NCBI GenBank assembly: GCA_947381965.1
Contig: CANCXX010000017.1
Location: forward strand, 19,436-83,435
Source of the DNA: an uncultured bacterium
Lineage (GTDB): Bacteria > Bacillota > Clostridia > Lachnospirales > Lachnospiraceae
Length of the DNA: 64,000 nt
Direction of reading: 5' to 3'
Position numbers and translations under genes: made by a program. The notes below the pieces were generated by a model, which saw nothing but the letters and a program-made list of their open reading frames with translations, did not search any database and had not been told where the DNA came from. This document shows, piece by piece, positions 18,175 through 25,987 of this stretch (the first letter of the stretch is position 1; each line of letters begins with the position of its first letter).

Positions 18175-18325
18175 AAGTAAAGGGAAGAGAAATTATTACT
18201 CTTCATAAATTACTTAAAAAGAAAATTCGCAGTTGTTTTTGGGTGCGTACGAACTCAAAAATAAAATTGCACAAAAACCAAAACGTGCGCAGGGAAGCGG
18301 CGTTAAATTCAAGGAGGAATATATT
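18175..18325 (+). promoter_or_regulatory. Long fliC leader with hairpin and GGA motifs (possible CsrA target)
   Basis: The untranslated leader is about 150 bases. GTTTTT-GG-GTGC (18235-18246) pairs with GCAC-AAAAAC (18269-18278). GGA motifs occur at 18293 and within AAGGAGGA (18311-18318), which is also the ribosome site. In Bacillus, CsrA blocks hag translation by binding such a pair of sites; here this is an inference from layout plus the presence of fliW-csrA. Confidence 0.45.
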
Positions 18326-19240
18326 ATGGTAGTACAACACAATCTTACAGCAATGAACTCTAACAGAATGTTAGGCGTAAACACAAGCTCACAGGCAAAG
18401 ACAACAGAGAAGTTATCCTCTGGCTACAAGATCAACCGTGCAGCTGACGATGCGGCAGGTCTTTCCATTTCAGAAAAAATGAGAAGACAGATTAGAGGTC
18501 TTACACAGGCTTCTGCAAATGCACAGGATGGTATCTCCTGCGTACAGACAGCTGAAGGCGCTCTCAATGAAGTTCATGATATGTTACAGCGTATGAATGA
18601 ACTGGCAGTTAAGGGTGAAACCGGAACACTGGCATCTGTTGACCGTTCTTACATCCAGGCTGAAATTAAACAGCTGATGACAGAAATCGACCGTGTAGCT
18701 TCTACAACTACATTTAATGAGCAGAACCTGTTAGATGGTACCTTCACAGGAAAAGGTCTTCAGGTTGGCGCAGAAGCAGGTCAGCACATTAACGTTACTA
18801 TTGAAGCTATGAGCATGACAGGACTGGTTGCAAAAGCTGATAAGGCAAATGGTGGAAAAGGCGCTATTTCCGGTTCTACTACAGTTAAAGACAATCAGGC
18901 AGTTGTTGATAAGTTCAAAGGCTATAAGGCTGATACTGAATCAACCTATGCTAAATCTACAGATTTCGCAAGCTTGAATGCTTTCGTTAAGAGCGCATTA
19001 CAGACAGTTTCCCAGCAGCGTTCCGACCTTGGTGCTGTTCAGAACCGTCTTGAGCACACAATTGCTAACTTGGATAACGTAGTTGAGAACACCACAGCAG
19101 CTGAATCCAGAATCCGTGATACAGATATGGCTACAACAATGGTTAAGTATGCTAACAATAACATTCTTGCTCAGGCAGGTCAGGCTATGTTGGCACAGGC
19201 TAACCAGGTTAACCAGGGTGTACTTTCCTTACTTGGCTAA
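18326..19240 (+). CDS. fliC: Flagellin, short form (probable major filament subunit)
   Basis: A 304-residue flagellin consisting of the conserved D0/D1 ends (VVQHNLTAMNSNRMLGV, RAADDAAGLSISEKMRRQIR; C terminus NILAQAGQAMLAQANQVNQG) and a short central part of only about 60 residues. It is the least decorated of the three flagellins here. Codon choice is more uniform than in neighbours (many CTT, GCA, ACA), in line with high expression. The strong SigD promoter, long leader and AAGGAGG all point to the major filament. The true start is ATG 18326; a frame from 18233 would run through the leader. The likely glycosylation sites are Ser/Thr in the central part, not identifiable by eye. Confidence 0.95.
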   Translation: MVVQHNLTAMNSNRMLGVNTSSQAKTTEKLSSGYKINRAADDAAGLSISEKMRRQIRGLTQASANAQDGISCVQTAEGALNEVHDMLQRMNELAVKGETGTLASVDRSYIQAEIKQLMTEIDRVASTTTFNEQNLLDGTFTGKGLQVGAEAGQHINVTIEAMSMTGLVAKADKANGGKGAISGSTTVKDNQAVVDKFKGYKADTESTYAKSTDFASLNAFVKSALQTVSQQRSDLGAVQNRLEHTIANLDNVVENTTAAESRIRDTDMATTMVKYANNNILAQAGQAMLAQANQVNQGVLSLLG

Positions 19241-19275
19241 TTGGCGTAAGGCATTGCATAATAAGAAAACTACCG

Positions 19276-19304
19276 AAAAGGGATTGGTTTACCAATCCCT
19301 TTTT
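19276..19304 (+). terminator. Terminator of fliC
   Basis: A perfect 12-bp stem (AAAAGGGATTGG with CCAATCCCTTTT) with a 4-base loop and a T tail. Confidence 0.9.
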
Positions 19305-19334
19305 ACTTTGGTAATAAGCTTTCAGAGAAAAACT

Positions 19335-19368
19335 AAAAAAGGAAGGTTATCACATGGAATAACCTTCC
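19335..19368 (-). terminator. Terminator of the GT2-TPR genes
   Basis: GGAAGGTTAT (19341-19350) and ATAACCTTCC (19359-19368) form a 10-bp stem. Read on the minus strand it is followed by six T, so it ends the convergent glycosyltransferase operon. Confidence 0.85.
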
Positions 19369-19381
19369 TTTCAGACAGGTT

Positions 19382-20449
19382 TTAAATAGGCTCACCTAAA
19401 GCGTCCAGCTCCTTCAGTGCAGGAGCATAGTTTCCACAAAGCCGGAAGTATTTTACAGCCATTTCATTTTCTCCGGCCTGTTTTAGAATGCATCCGATTT
19501 TGTAATTAGGAAGAAAGCTATTTGCGCCAGGGAGACGTGAGGTGTCAAAGGCCGCAGCCTTCAAGAACTCGTCCAGCGCATCTTCATACAATCCATTTTC
19601 CAGATAAATCAATCCCATGACATACACAAAGTCAGCAGTAGTGGCAAATACATCATATTTATCACGCAGAGCAAGCGCTTTTTCCTTCTGACGTGTTTCA
19701 ATCAGGGAATATGCGTATTCCACTGCCATAACGTTTATATAATTAAGTTGAGGATTTAAATCAAATTCAAATACCCTTTCATAAAAGAAGCATGCCTTTG
19801 GATAATCATTTATATTGTAATAAGTTCTCCCAATCTGAAAATAAACATATGGATTGTCAGGCTCCTTTTCCAGCTGTGAAAACAACATTTTCAGATTACG
19901 CTGTACCTTTTCATAACGCTCCCTGTCGGACATGCAGTATCCATCATGACCGATAACCGTCTTGAGAAGAAAGCTTTCAAACTCAAATGCGTGTTTCGGA
20001 GTCAGCTGCTCATGAATCATGCCTGTATAATGGTACATTTTGCGGGAAAAGAACCTTTCTGTACGGTCGGTATACATAACGGGGTCTTCGGGCGTATTGG
20101 TAATGTTTTGTCTCTTTACGGTTCCCACAGCGTTGGAAAGATTTTTGCGGAAGTAATCCAATTCTTCCAAATCAATTGACTCAATCCATTCATCACAGTC
20201 TATCATAAAAATCCAGTTATTGGAGGCCATCCGCAGAGAGTAATTTCTTGCTGCACTAAAGTCATTTGTCCATGCAAAATCATATATGCAGTCAGTATAC
20301 TTTGATGCAATCACCTTTGTCATATCTGTGGAACCGGTATCTACCACTACAATTTCAAATCCATAGGGGGCAAGGGAAGACAGGCAGCGGTCAATGCGGC
20401 TTTCCTCATCTTTAGCAATAATACACACGGAAATTGGTATTTTGGACAT
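19382..20449 (-). CDS. Glycosyltransferase family 2 with C-terminal TPR-like repeats (copy 1)
   Basis: A 355-residue protein. Residues about 5-220 are a GT2 (GT-A) domain with ISVCIIAKDEESRIDRCL, VVDTGSTDMT, NDFSAARNYSL and the metal-binding type FMIDCDEWIE. The rest is TPR-like helices (PDNPYVYFQIGRTYYNINDY). This architecture resembles SunS-type protein glycosyltransferases, which modify peptides directly, so flagellin is a plausible acceptor. It is second in a two-gene minus-strand operon that converges on fliC. The start is ATG 20449 with a GAGGAG-like site; the frame open from 20596 overlaps the upstream gene and is rejected. Confidence 0.87.
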   Translation of the reverse strand: MSKIPISVCIIAKDEESRIDRCLSSLAPYGFEIVVVDTGSTDMTKVIASKYTDCIYDFAWTNDFSAARNYSLRMASNNWIFMIDCDEWIESIDLEELDYFRKNLSNAVGTVKRQNITNTPEDPVMYTDRTERFFSRKMYHYTGMIHEQLTPKHAFEFESFLLKTVIGHDGYCMSDRERYEKVQRNLKMLFSQLEKEPDNPYVYFQIGRTYYNINDYPKACFFYERVFEFDLNPQLNYINVMAVEYAYSLIETRQKEKALALRDKYDVFATTADFVYVMGLIYLENGLYEDALDEFLKAAAFDTSRLPGANSFLPNYKIGCILKQAGENEMAVKYFRLCGNYAPALKELDALGEPI

Positions 20450-20510
20450 GGGACTCTCCTCTAAAAAAGTATTTATATGGTTAACTATAATATGGAAATT
20501 TTCGAAACGG

Positions 20511-21593
20511 TCATTTGCGTAATTTGGCAAGACGGTCCAACGCCGGTTTAAAATTTCCACATTTTCGGTAAAGGGTAACGGCAGTGTCAATATCACCTAA
20601 CACCTCATTAATACATCCCATATTAAAGGTGGGAATGAAAGTATTGGCGCCGGCCACATGAGCTTCTTCAAAGGTGGTTGCCTTTAAAAATTCTTTCATT
20701 GCCTGTACAACCTGTCCGTTTCTTAAATAAATAAGTCCCATCAGACAGACAAAATCAGCGGAAAAAGAAAATTCATCATATATATTTTGAAACTGCAGGG
20801 CCTCGTCATACCGTTCCAGATGCAGGAGTGCATAACCGTAGCCAATTACCATCATCTGTACATACTCTGCACGGGGGTCAACATCATATTCCAGACCTTT
20901 TCCATAATAATAGCAGGCTTTATTATCATCATGAAGCATATTGTAAGATTGACCTATCTGAAAATACAGATAAGGGTCATCAGGATTTTCCTCCAGCATC
21001 TTAAAAAGAAGCTCATTATTGCGTTCTGCTTTTTGAGCAAGCTGTTCTGCAGTGCCCGTATAGCCACAATGCTCTGCGGTAATGGAAAGCTCCACTCGCA
21101 TAAAGGGCTGCCCGTTTAAGGCCCTCACATGTTCGTGGATAATCGCCTCATAATGATAAAGCTTCCGGTTAAAGAAACGTTCTACCTGGTCAGTATATAT
21201 ACTGTCAGTACCATTCATCTCATAATGGTTCCGGCGGTTAATCATACCAACACAGTTGGGATATTGGGACATCATCCGGGAAAAAGTTTTTATATCTATA
21301 TCTGTTATGTATTCGTCACAGTCAAGAACCAAAATCCAGTCATAGGAAGCACAGTTTAAAGAATAGTTTCTTGCTGCACTAAAGTCGTTTACCCACTTAA
21401 AATGAAATATTTTGTCCGTGTATTTCCGGGCAATGGCAACTGTCTGATCTACAGAACCGGTATCTACAATTACGATCTCATATGGATAGTTTTGCATGTG
21501 CTTTTTGATAGATGAAAGAAAAGTATCCATATGCTTTTCTTCATTTTTGGCTATAATGCAGATGGAAATGGGGGTCATGAATTGTTCTTTCAT
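20511..21593 (-). CDS. Glycosyltransferase family 2 with C-terminal TPR-like repeats (copy 2)
   Basis: A 360-residue paralogue of the next gene, sharing ISICIIAKNEEKHMDTFLSS, VIVDTGSVDQT, NDFSAARNYSLNCAS and VLDCDEYI, followed by TPR-like helices from about residue 215. The pair probably acts in sequence on the same acceptor, first and second sugar or different sites. Start ATG 21593 has GAGAGG about 10 bases upstream; ATG 21578 is possible. The two genes are separated by 61 bases with no terminator. Confidence 0.87.
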   Translation of the reverse strand: MKEQFMTPISICIIAKNEEKHMDTFLSSIKKHMQNYPYEIVIVDTGSVDQTVAIARKYTDKIFHFKWVNDFSAARNYSLNCASYDWILVLDCDEYITDIDIKTFSRMMSQYPNCVGMINRRNHYEMNGTDSIYTDQVERFFNRKLYHYEAIIHEHVRALNGQPFMRVELSITAEHCGYTGTAEQLAQKAERNNELLFKMLEENPDDPYLYFQIGQSYNMLHDDNKACYYYGKGLEYDVDPRAEYVQMMVIGYGYALLHLERYDEALQFQNIYDEFSFSADFVCLMGLIYLRNGQVVQAMKEFLKATTFEEAHVAGANTFIPTFNMGCINEVLGDIDTAVTLYRKCGNFKPALDRLAKLRK

Positions 21594-21899
21594 TGTTTGC
21601 TTTGCCTCTCTGCCTGTTTTGACTAAAAAATTGTATTTAATAATTACAGACCTGATATGGATTAAGTATAGCATATTCTATGGCGGATTGCTATGTATAA
21701 ATAAAATTGATAAGCCACAAGATTTAATTTTCATTGACTTTAAAATTCAAAAAATTATGGTTTTGATCAAAAGAATGTAAAATACAATATTATTTGCCAA
21801 TGATACAAATTTTTTGAAGAGGCATATTAAGAATATAAATACAGAGAGCTTGTATAAAGGTATAAGTACCGAAAATTTTTAACCTATATACTCTACTAA
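21594..21899. other. AT-rich intergenic region
   Basis: Very AT-rich stretch between divergent genes. It must hold the minus-strand promoter for the two GT2-TPR genes, but I see no convincing SigD or SigA match. No gene or repeat recognised. Confidence 0.4.
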
Positions 21900-21928
21900 T
21901 TGACTTTTGATGATAGATATTCTATGAT
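21900..21928 (+). promoter_or_regulatory. SigA-type promoter
   Basis: TTGACT (21900-21905), 17-base spacer, TATGAT (21923-21928). It would drive the small frame at 21955 and the phosphodiesterase gene. Confidence 0.65.
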
Positions 21929-21954
21929 ATGAAAAAGATATTTACGAAAACCAG

Positions 21955-22086
21955 ATGGGCGTTCAATTTAAAACCCTAAAAGATGAGATTAGACGCACAG
22001 AGGAAGTCATAAGGGGAGAAATTCAAGAAAACGATACGGCAATAAGAAATGAGCTCAGCAGCTTACGAGAAGAAGTTGAAAAGTGA
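21955..22086 (+). CDS. Small coiled-coil reading frame or gene remnant
   Basis: A 43-residue frame with strongly coding-like, charged heptads (TLKDEIRRTEEVIRGEIQEN, then AIRNELSSLREEVEK). There is no good ribosome site. In-frame codons continue upstream to a stop at 21925, so it may be the C-terminal remnant of a longer coiled-coil protein. Its stop codon overlaps an in-frame GTG (22083) of the next gene. Function unknown. Confidence 0.35.
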   Translation: MGVQFKTLKDEIRRTEEVIRGEIQENDTAIRNELSSLREEVEK

Positions 22087-22142
22087 TTGACAATAAGTTA
22101 AATAAATTATGTTTTATAAGTAGAGGTGATCGTGAAAAATTT

Positions 22143-24206
22143 ATGGAATATATAAAGTTAAGGATAGGATATCGTACTGCACTTTATGATGGAACATTAG
22201 TACCAGAGTCTCCAAGGCATATGGCAACAGAAAAATTTTATCATGCGATGGCAGGAAGTTGGTTGCATTTGTGCGAAAAGGAATATTTGTTTGCTCCAGC
22301 AATTTTTAGTCTGGAAAGGAATCCTGAGTATATCTATACTTACAGCTATGCAAAGGAGGAAAACTGGTCAACATATACACAGAATTTGACACCAGACTCT
22401 TATCAGTTGGAGGACTATATTTTTGAGAAAGAGTGTTATTTCAGAGTATGTGTGCGAAGGAGAGATGGCAATGAGTTGGGAGAAGATGATTCCATAAAAT
22501 CTTCAAGGCTTGTGCAATTCTATCATGAAGAGCCTGAATATCATGAAAAGACATATTTTCAGAGAGAAGTAGATAGAACGATAGAATCAATCCACAGCTA
22601 TACAACATCTAATATGATGAAATTATGTATTCTTGCAGATACTCATGTAACTATAAATGGAACCTGGCTAGATACAGTTTCAAATATTCAAAAAGTTGCA
22701 GGTAGAGTTGGATATAATGGAATTATTCATTTAGGAGATTTGACAGATGGGATGGTATCTAAAGAATTAACCACAGAATATGTAAATAACATTATTAATG
22801 ATCTGGAAAAATGTGGTGTGCCTGTATACATCACACCAGGCAACCATGATTGGAATTACTTCTACAATAATGATACATTTAGTTGGGAAGAAATGAATAA
22901 TCTATATCATATGCGGGGAGAGGGATTAGATTATTATGTGGACTTGCCATCTTATTTTGTGAGAATGATATTTCTCTCATCTTTTGAGGATAGCAGGCCA
23001 ATTCGATATGGGTATACAAGAGAACAGATTACATGGTTAAAGGAAACTTTAAATTGTGCACCGGCTGGAACAAAGTTTTTAGTTTTTTCTCATGATGCAC
23101 CGTTAGCAAAGCTTGACTACTGGAGCTTTCTGATACAGAATGGAGAAGAACTGCTTGATGTATTAGAAACATATAATGCAAAGGAAGAGTACCAGATTAT
23201 AGGTCTTTTTTATGGGCATACACATGCTGATTATATGTTTGAAGAGTGCAGCTTTCCTGTTGTGTCAGTGGGATGTGCCAAGCTGGAATATTTTATAGAT
23301 AAGAAACCGGAAAATGCAGTCATATATGAGAGAAAAGCGGGAACAGCAAGTCAGGATTTATGGGACAGCCTTCTTATTGATTTCAATAAACAAAAGTTGA
23401 AGTTAGTACGGTTTGGTGCAGGTAAGGACAGAGAAGTCTCTTTTGCTAAAAAGAAAAGCACATATAAGAAAATTATTCGACAGAAGAGAATGGGCAGGAA
23501 AACAAAAATATGGGCACACAGGGGAGCAAGTGGTCGTGCACCGGAAAATACCCTGCCTGCTTTTGAACTGGCCTGGCAGCTTGGAGCAGATGGGATTGAG
23601 CTTGACGTACAATTGACTAGGGATGGGGTACCTGTTGTAATTCATGATGAGACAGTGAATCGGGTTAGCGACAGGACAGGATGGGTGAAAGATTATGATT
23701 TTGATGAAATCAGGAAGCTGAACGTAAATAAGAATTTTTCGGCCTATGGAAAAGTAGTAATTCCTTCTCTGGAAGAAGTTTATGATTTCCTGAGAACAAC
23801 AGATTTGACAGTAAATTTGGAGCTAAAAAATAGTGTTGTATTTTATGAGCAGCTGGAAGAAAAGGTTTTACAGCTGGCTAAGGAAAAAGGCATTGCTGAT
23901 AGGATAATATATTCTTCTTTTAACCATTATTCTATGCAAAGAGTAAAAGAGTTAGAGCCAGAAGCGAAAATTGCTTTTCTTTATTCAAACGGGATATTAG
24001 ATATTGCAGAGTATGCGGAAAAATATAACGCTTTTGCAGTGCATCCTTCTATAAAAAATACTGAATATCCTGATATGCTTAGTGAATGTCAAAAAAGAGG
24101 TATTCGAGTGCATGTGTGGACGGTAAATGAGAGAAAAGACATTGACAGAATGCAGAAACTTGGGGTGGACGCAGTTATTACAAACTATGTAGAGAGATGT
24201 GTGTAA
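22143..24206 (+). CDS. Metallophosphoesterase fused to glycerophosphodiester phosphodiesterase
   Basis: A 687-residue two-enzyme fusion. After about 155 N-terminal residues comes a calcineurin-like phosphoesterase with the full metal set: ADTH (near 166), HLGDLTDG (near 197), GNHD (233-236), FSHD and GHTHAD. From about residue 450 follows a complete GDPD domain: AHRGASGRAPENT, GIELDVQLTRDG, VIHDE, NLELKN and VWTVN. No signal peptide is evident, so it acts in the cytoplasm. GDPDs cleave glycerophosphodiesters, and the MPE half could remove a phosphate or act on a CDP-alcohol. This fits the glycerol/polyol-phosphate enzymes encoded just downstream. The start is uncertain: ATG 22143 follows AGAGGTGAT at long spacing; GTG 22083 would add 20 residues. 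Confidence 0.85.
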   Translation: MEYIKLRIGYRTALYDGTLVPESPRHMATEKFYHAMAGSWLHLCEKEYLFAPAIFSLERNPEYIYTYSYAKEENWSTYTQNLTPDSYQLEDYIFEKECYFRVCVRRRDGNELGEDDSIKSSRLVQFYHEEPEYHEKTYFQREVDRTIESIHSYTTSNMMKLCILADTHVTINGTWLDTVSNIQKVAGRVGYNGIIHLGDLTDGMVSKELTTEYVNNIINDLEKCGVPVYITPGNHDWNYFYNNDTFSWEEMNNLYHMRGEGLDYYVDLPSYFVRMIFLSSFEDSRPIRYGYTREQITWLKETLNCAPAGTKFLVFSHDAPLAKLDYWSFLIQNGEELLDVLETYNAKEEYQIIGLFYGHTHADYMFEECSFPVVSVGCAKLEYFIDKKPENAVIYERKAGTASQDLWDSLLIDFNKQKLKLVRFGAGKDREVSFAKKKSTYKKIIRQKRMGRKTKIWAHRGASGRAPENTLPAFELAWQLGADGIELDVQLTRDGVPVVIHDETVNRVSDRTGWVKDYDFDEIRKLNVNKNFSAYGKVVIPSLEEVYDFLRTTDLTVNLELKNSVVFYEQLEEKVLQLAKEKGIADRIIYSSFNHYSMQRVKELEPEAKIAFLYSNGILDIAEYAEKYNAFAVHPSIKNTEYPDMLSECQKRGIRVHVWTVNERKDIDRMQKLGVDAVITNYVERCV

Positions 24207-24309
24207 AAATTGATATTTTATTTCAGCTCCAAAAAGAAGAGAAGCAATAATCTTTTAGGAAAAATAAGTGATGGTAATCTTTTCATAATAAAAATAGAGG
24301 AAGATAGGG

Positions 24310-24336
24310 TAAATTAATTATAAAATATGCCGATAC
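24310..24336 (+). promoter_or_regulatory. SigD promoter ahead of the glycan island
   Basis: TAAA (24310-24313), spacer of 15, GCCGATAC (24329-24336). The -10 matches the consensus in seven of eight bases, the best in the window. No other promoter of comparable quality was seen before the plus-strand genes up to 53019. Confidence 0.85.
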
Positions 24337-24448
24337 TATAAAATAAGTGAATTGGTTTCAGGGAAGAATCAAGGAAAGTTTCAGAATGATATTCTGGCTG
24401 AAATTTATATATTGCATGGATGCAGAAATAGAGAAGAAAATGTTTGTG

Positions 24449-24480
24449 GTCCATTGCAGAAAAATTGCAGTGGACTTTTT
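24449..24480 (+). terminator. Leader terminator-like hairpin (attenuator or sRNA 3' end)
   Basis: GTCCATTGCA and TGCAGTGGAC form a 10-bp stem with one G-T pair and a 7-base loop, directly followed by TTTTT. It lies about 110-140 bases after the SigD -10 box and about 145 bases before the first gene. The stretch between promoter and hairpin holds GGA motifs (CAGGGA, AAGGAA, TGGAT) and a small hairpin CAGAAT-GAT-ATTCTG. The remaining part of 24207-24625 shows no gene I believe. Confidence 0.65.
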
Positions 24481-24625
24481 ATTTGATAGAAAATATGTTA
24501 TTAGGGAATTACACGGTAAGTAGGGGAAAATTATTTTCTTGGCAAAGAAGAAAAGGTAGTGTATGGATTAAAAGTGTATATATCTTATTATATAATTCGC
24601 GTATTTGTGAGAAGAGGGCAGGCAA

Positions 24626-25987
24626 ATGAAAAAAGTAATTACTTATGGTACATTTGATTTGTTCCATGAAGGGCATTATAATCTGCTAAAACGAGCAAAG
24701 GAACTGGGGGATTACCTTATCGTTGGAGTTACCACAGAACACTATGATTTACAACGTGGTAAGCTGAATGTAATTGATCCTTTGCTAAAAAGAATAGATA
24801 ACGTAAAAAATTCTGGACTGGCGGATGAAATTATAATTGAAGACCATGAAGGACAGAAACAGGAAGACATTCAGAAAATGGGTGTAAGTATCTTTGTAGA
24901 AGGCTCTGACTGGGTAGGAATATTTGATTATCTAAAAGAATATTGTGAGGTAGTATATTTGGAAAGAACTCCTGATATTTCTTCTTCCATTTTACGAGCA
25001 AGCCAGTACCCGATTTTACAGTTAGGAATTATTGGAACAGGACGAATTGCGCCAAGGTTTCTAGCTGAAGCGAAATATGTCAGCGGAATTAATGCACGCG
25101 CAGTATATAATCCGCATGAGATAAGTGCTCGTAAGTTTGGAGAAAAGTATGAATTAGAATATTTTTTTGGTGACTTTGAAGAGTTTTTGCAGCATGTAGA
25201 TGTTGTTTACATTGCATCGCCACATCAGACTCATTATGAATATGCCCGGAGGTGTCTGGAAAGAGGAAGACATGTGCTTTGTGAAAAACCGCTTACTTTT
25301 ACTGTAAAGGAAGCAGAGGAACTTTATGTTCTTGCAGAGGCTAAAAAAACAATTCTGATGGAAGGCATTAAAACGGCATATTGTCCTGGTTTTATGCAGA
25401 TGATGAATATTGCAAAGAATGGAACAATAGGAGAGATTAAAGATGTAGAGGCTTGCTTTTCAAGAATTACTAACCCTAGATTAAGGGAGATGGTGGATGA
25501 AGAATATGGTGGCGCATTTCTGGAATTTGGAAGTTACACACTTCTTCCGATATTTAAGCTTTTAGGATGCCACTATGAAAGTGTTGAATTTACCGGCATA
25601 TCTGCTAGAAATGGAATAGATTTATACTCCAAGATACATTTTCGGTTTAAAAATGCGTTAGCATTGTCAAAAACAGGAATTGGTGTAAAATCAGAAGGGC
25701 AGCTTGTTATTGCTGGAACAAAGGGATATATTCTTGCGGAGTCTCCATGGTGGCTGACTAAATCCTTTGTAGTACGTTTTGAAGATCCTGCTAAAGTTGA
25801 ACAATATTCTCCTAAATTTTTAGGGGATGGGTTAAGATATGAAATTGCTGATTTTGTATCCAGAATAAACGGAAATGAAAAGAACTCATATTTTTTAACA
25901 AAAGAAGAATCCATTGCTATGGCAGGTGTGGTGGAAAGATTTATGGAGAGCAGGAAAGAAAAAGTATTTTGTTGGGGTAATATGTGA
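24626..25987 (+). CDS. TagD-like cytidylyltransferase fused to a Gfo/Idh/MocA-type oxidoreductase
   Basis: A 453-residue fusion. Residues 1-130 are a nucleotidyltransferase of the glycerol-3-phosphate cytidylyltransferase type, with YGTFDLFHEGH (the HxGH nucleotide site at 14-17) and a DISSSILR end motif. Residues about 131-453 are an NAD(P)-dependent dehydrogenase with LGIIGTGRIAPRF and the catalytic EKPL near 219. The pair would make CDP-polyol from a polyol phosphate and oxidise or reduce the sugar part, so one polypeptide may convert a keto-sugar phosphate into a CDP-alditol, similar in logic to TarJ/TarI of ribitol teichoic acid. First gene after the SigD promoter. The next gene overlaps its stop codon. 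Confidence 0.85.
   Translation: MKKVITYGTFDLFHEGHYNLLKRAKELGDYLIVGVTTEHYDLQRGKLNVIDPLLKRIDNVKNSGLADEIIIEDHEGQKQEDIQKMGVSIFVEGSDWVGIFDYLKEYCEVVYLERTPDISSSILRASQYPILQLGIIGTGRIAPRFLAEAKYVSGINARAVYNPHEISARKFGEKYELEYFFGDFEEFLQHVDVVYIASPHQTHYEYARRCLERGRHVLCEKPLTFTVKEAEELYVLAEAKKTILMEGIKTAYCPGFMQMMNIAKNGTIGEIKDVEACFSRITNPRLREMVDEEYGGAFLEFGSYTLLPIFKLLGCHYESVEFTGISARNGIDLYSKIHFRFKNALALSKTGIGVKSEGQLVIAGTKGYILAESPWWLTKSFVVRFEDPAKVEQYSPKFLGDGLRYEIADFVSRINGNEKNSYFLTKEESIAMAGVVERFMESRKEKVFCWGNM

Noticed and set aside
24444-24629. A 61-codon plus-strand frame before the glycan island
   Set aside because: It covers the terminator-like hairpin, has no ribosome site, and its residues look random; the region is better read as a leader.
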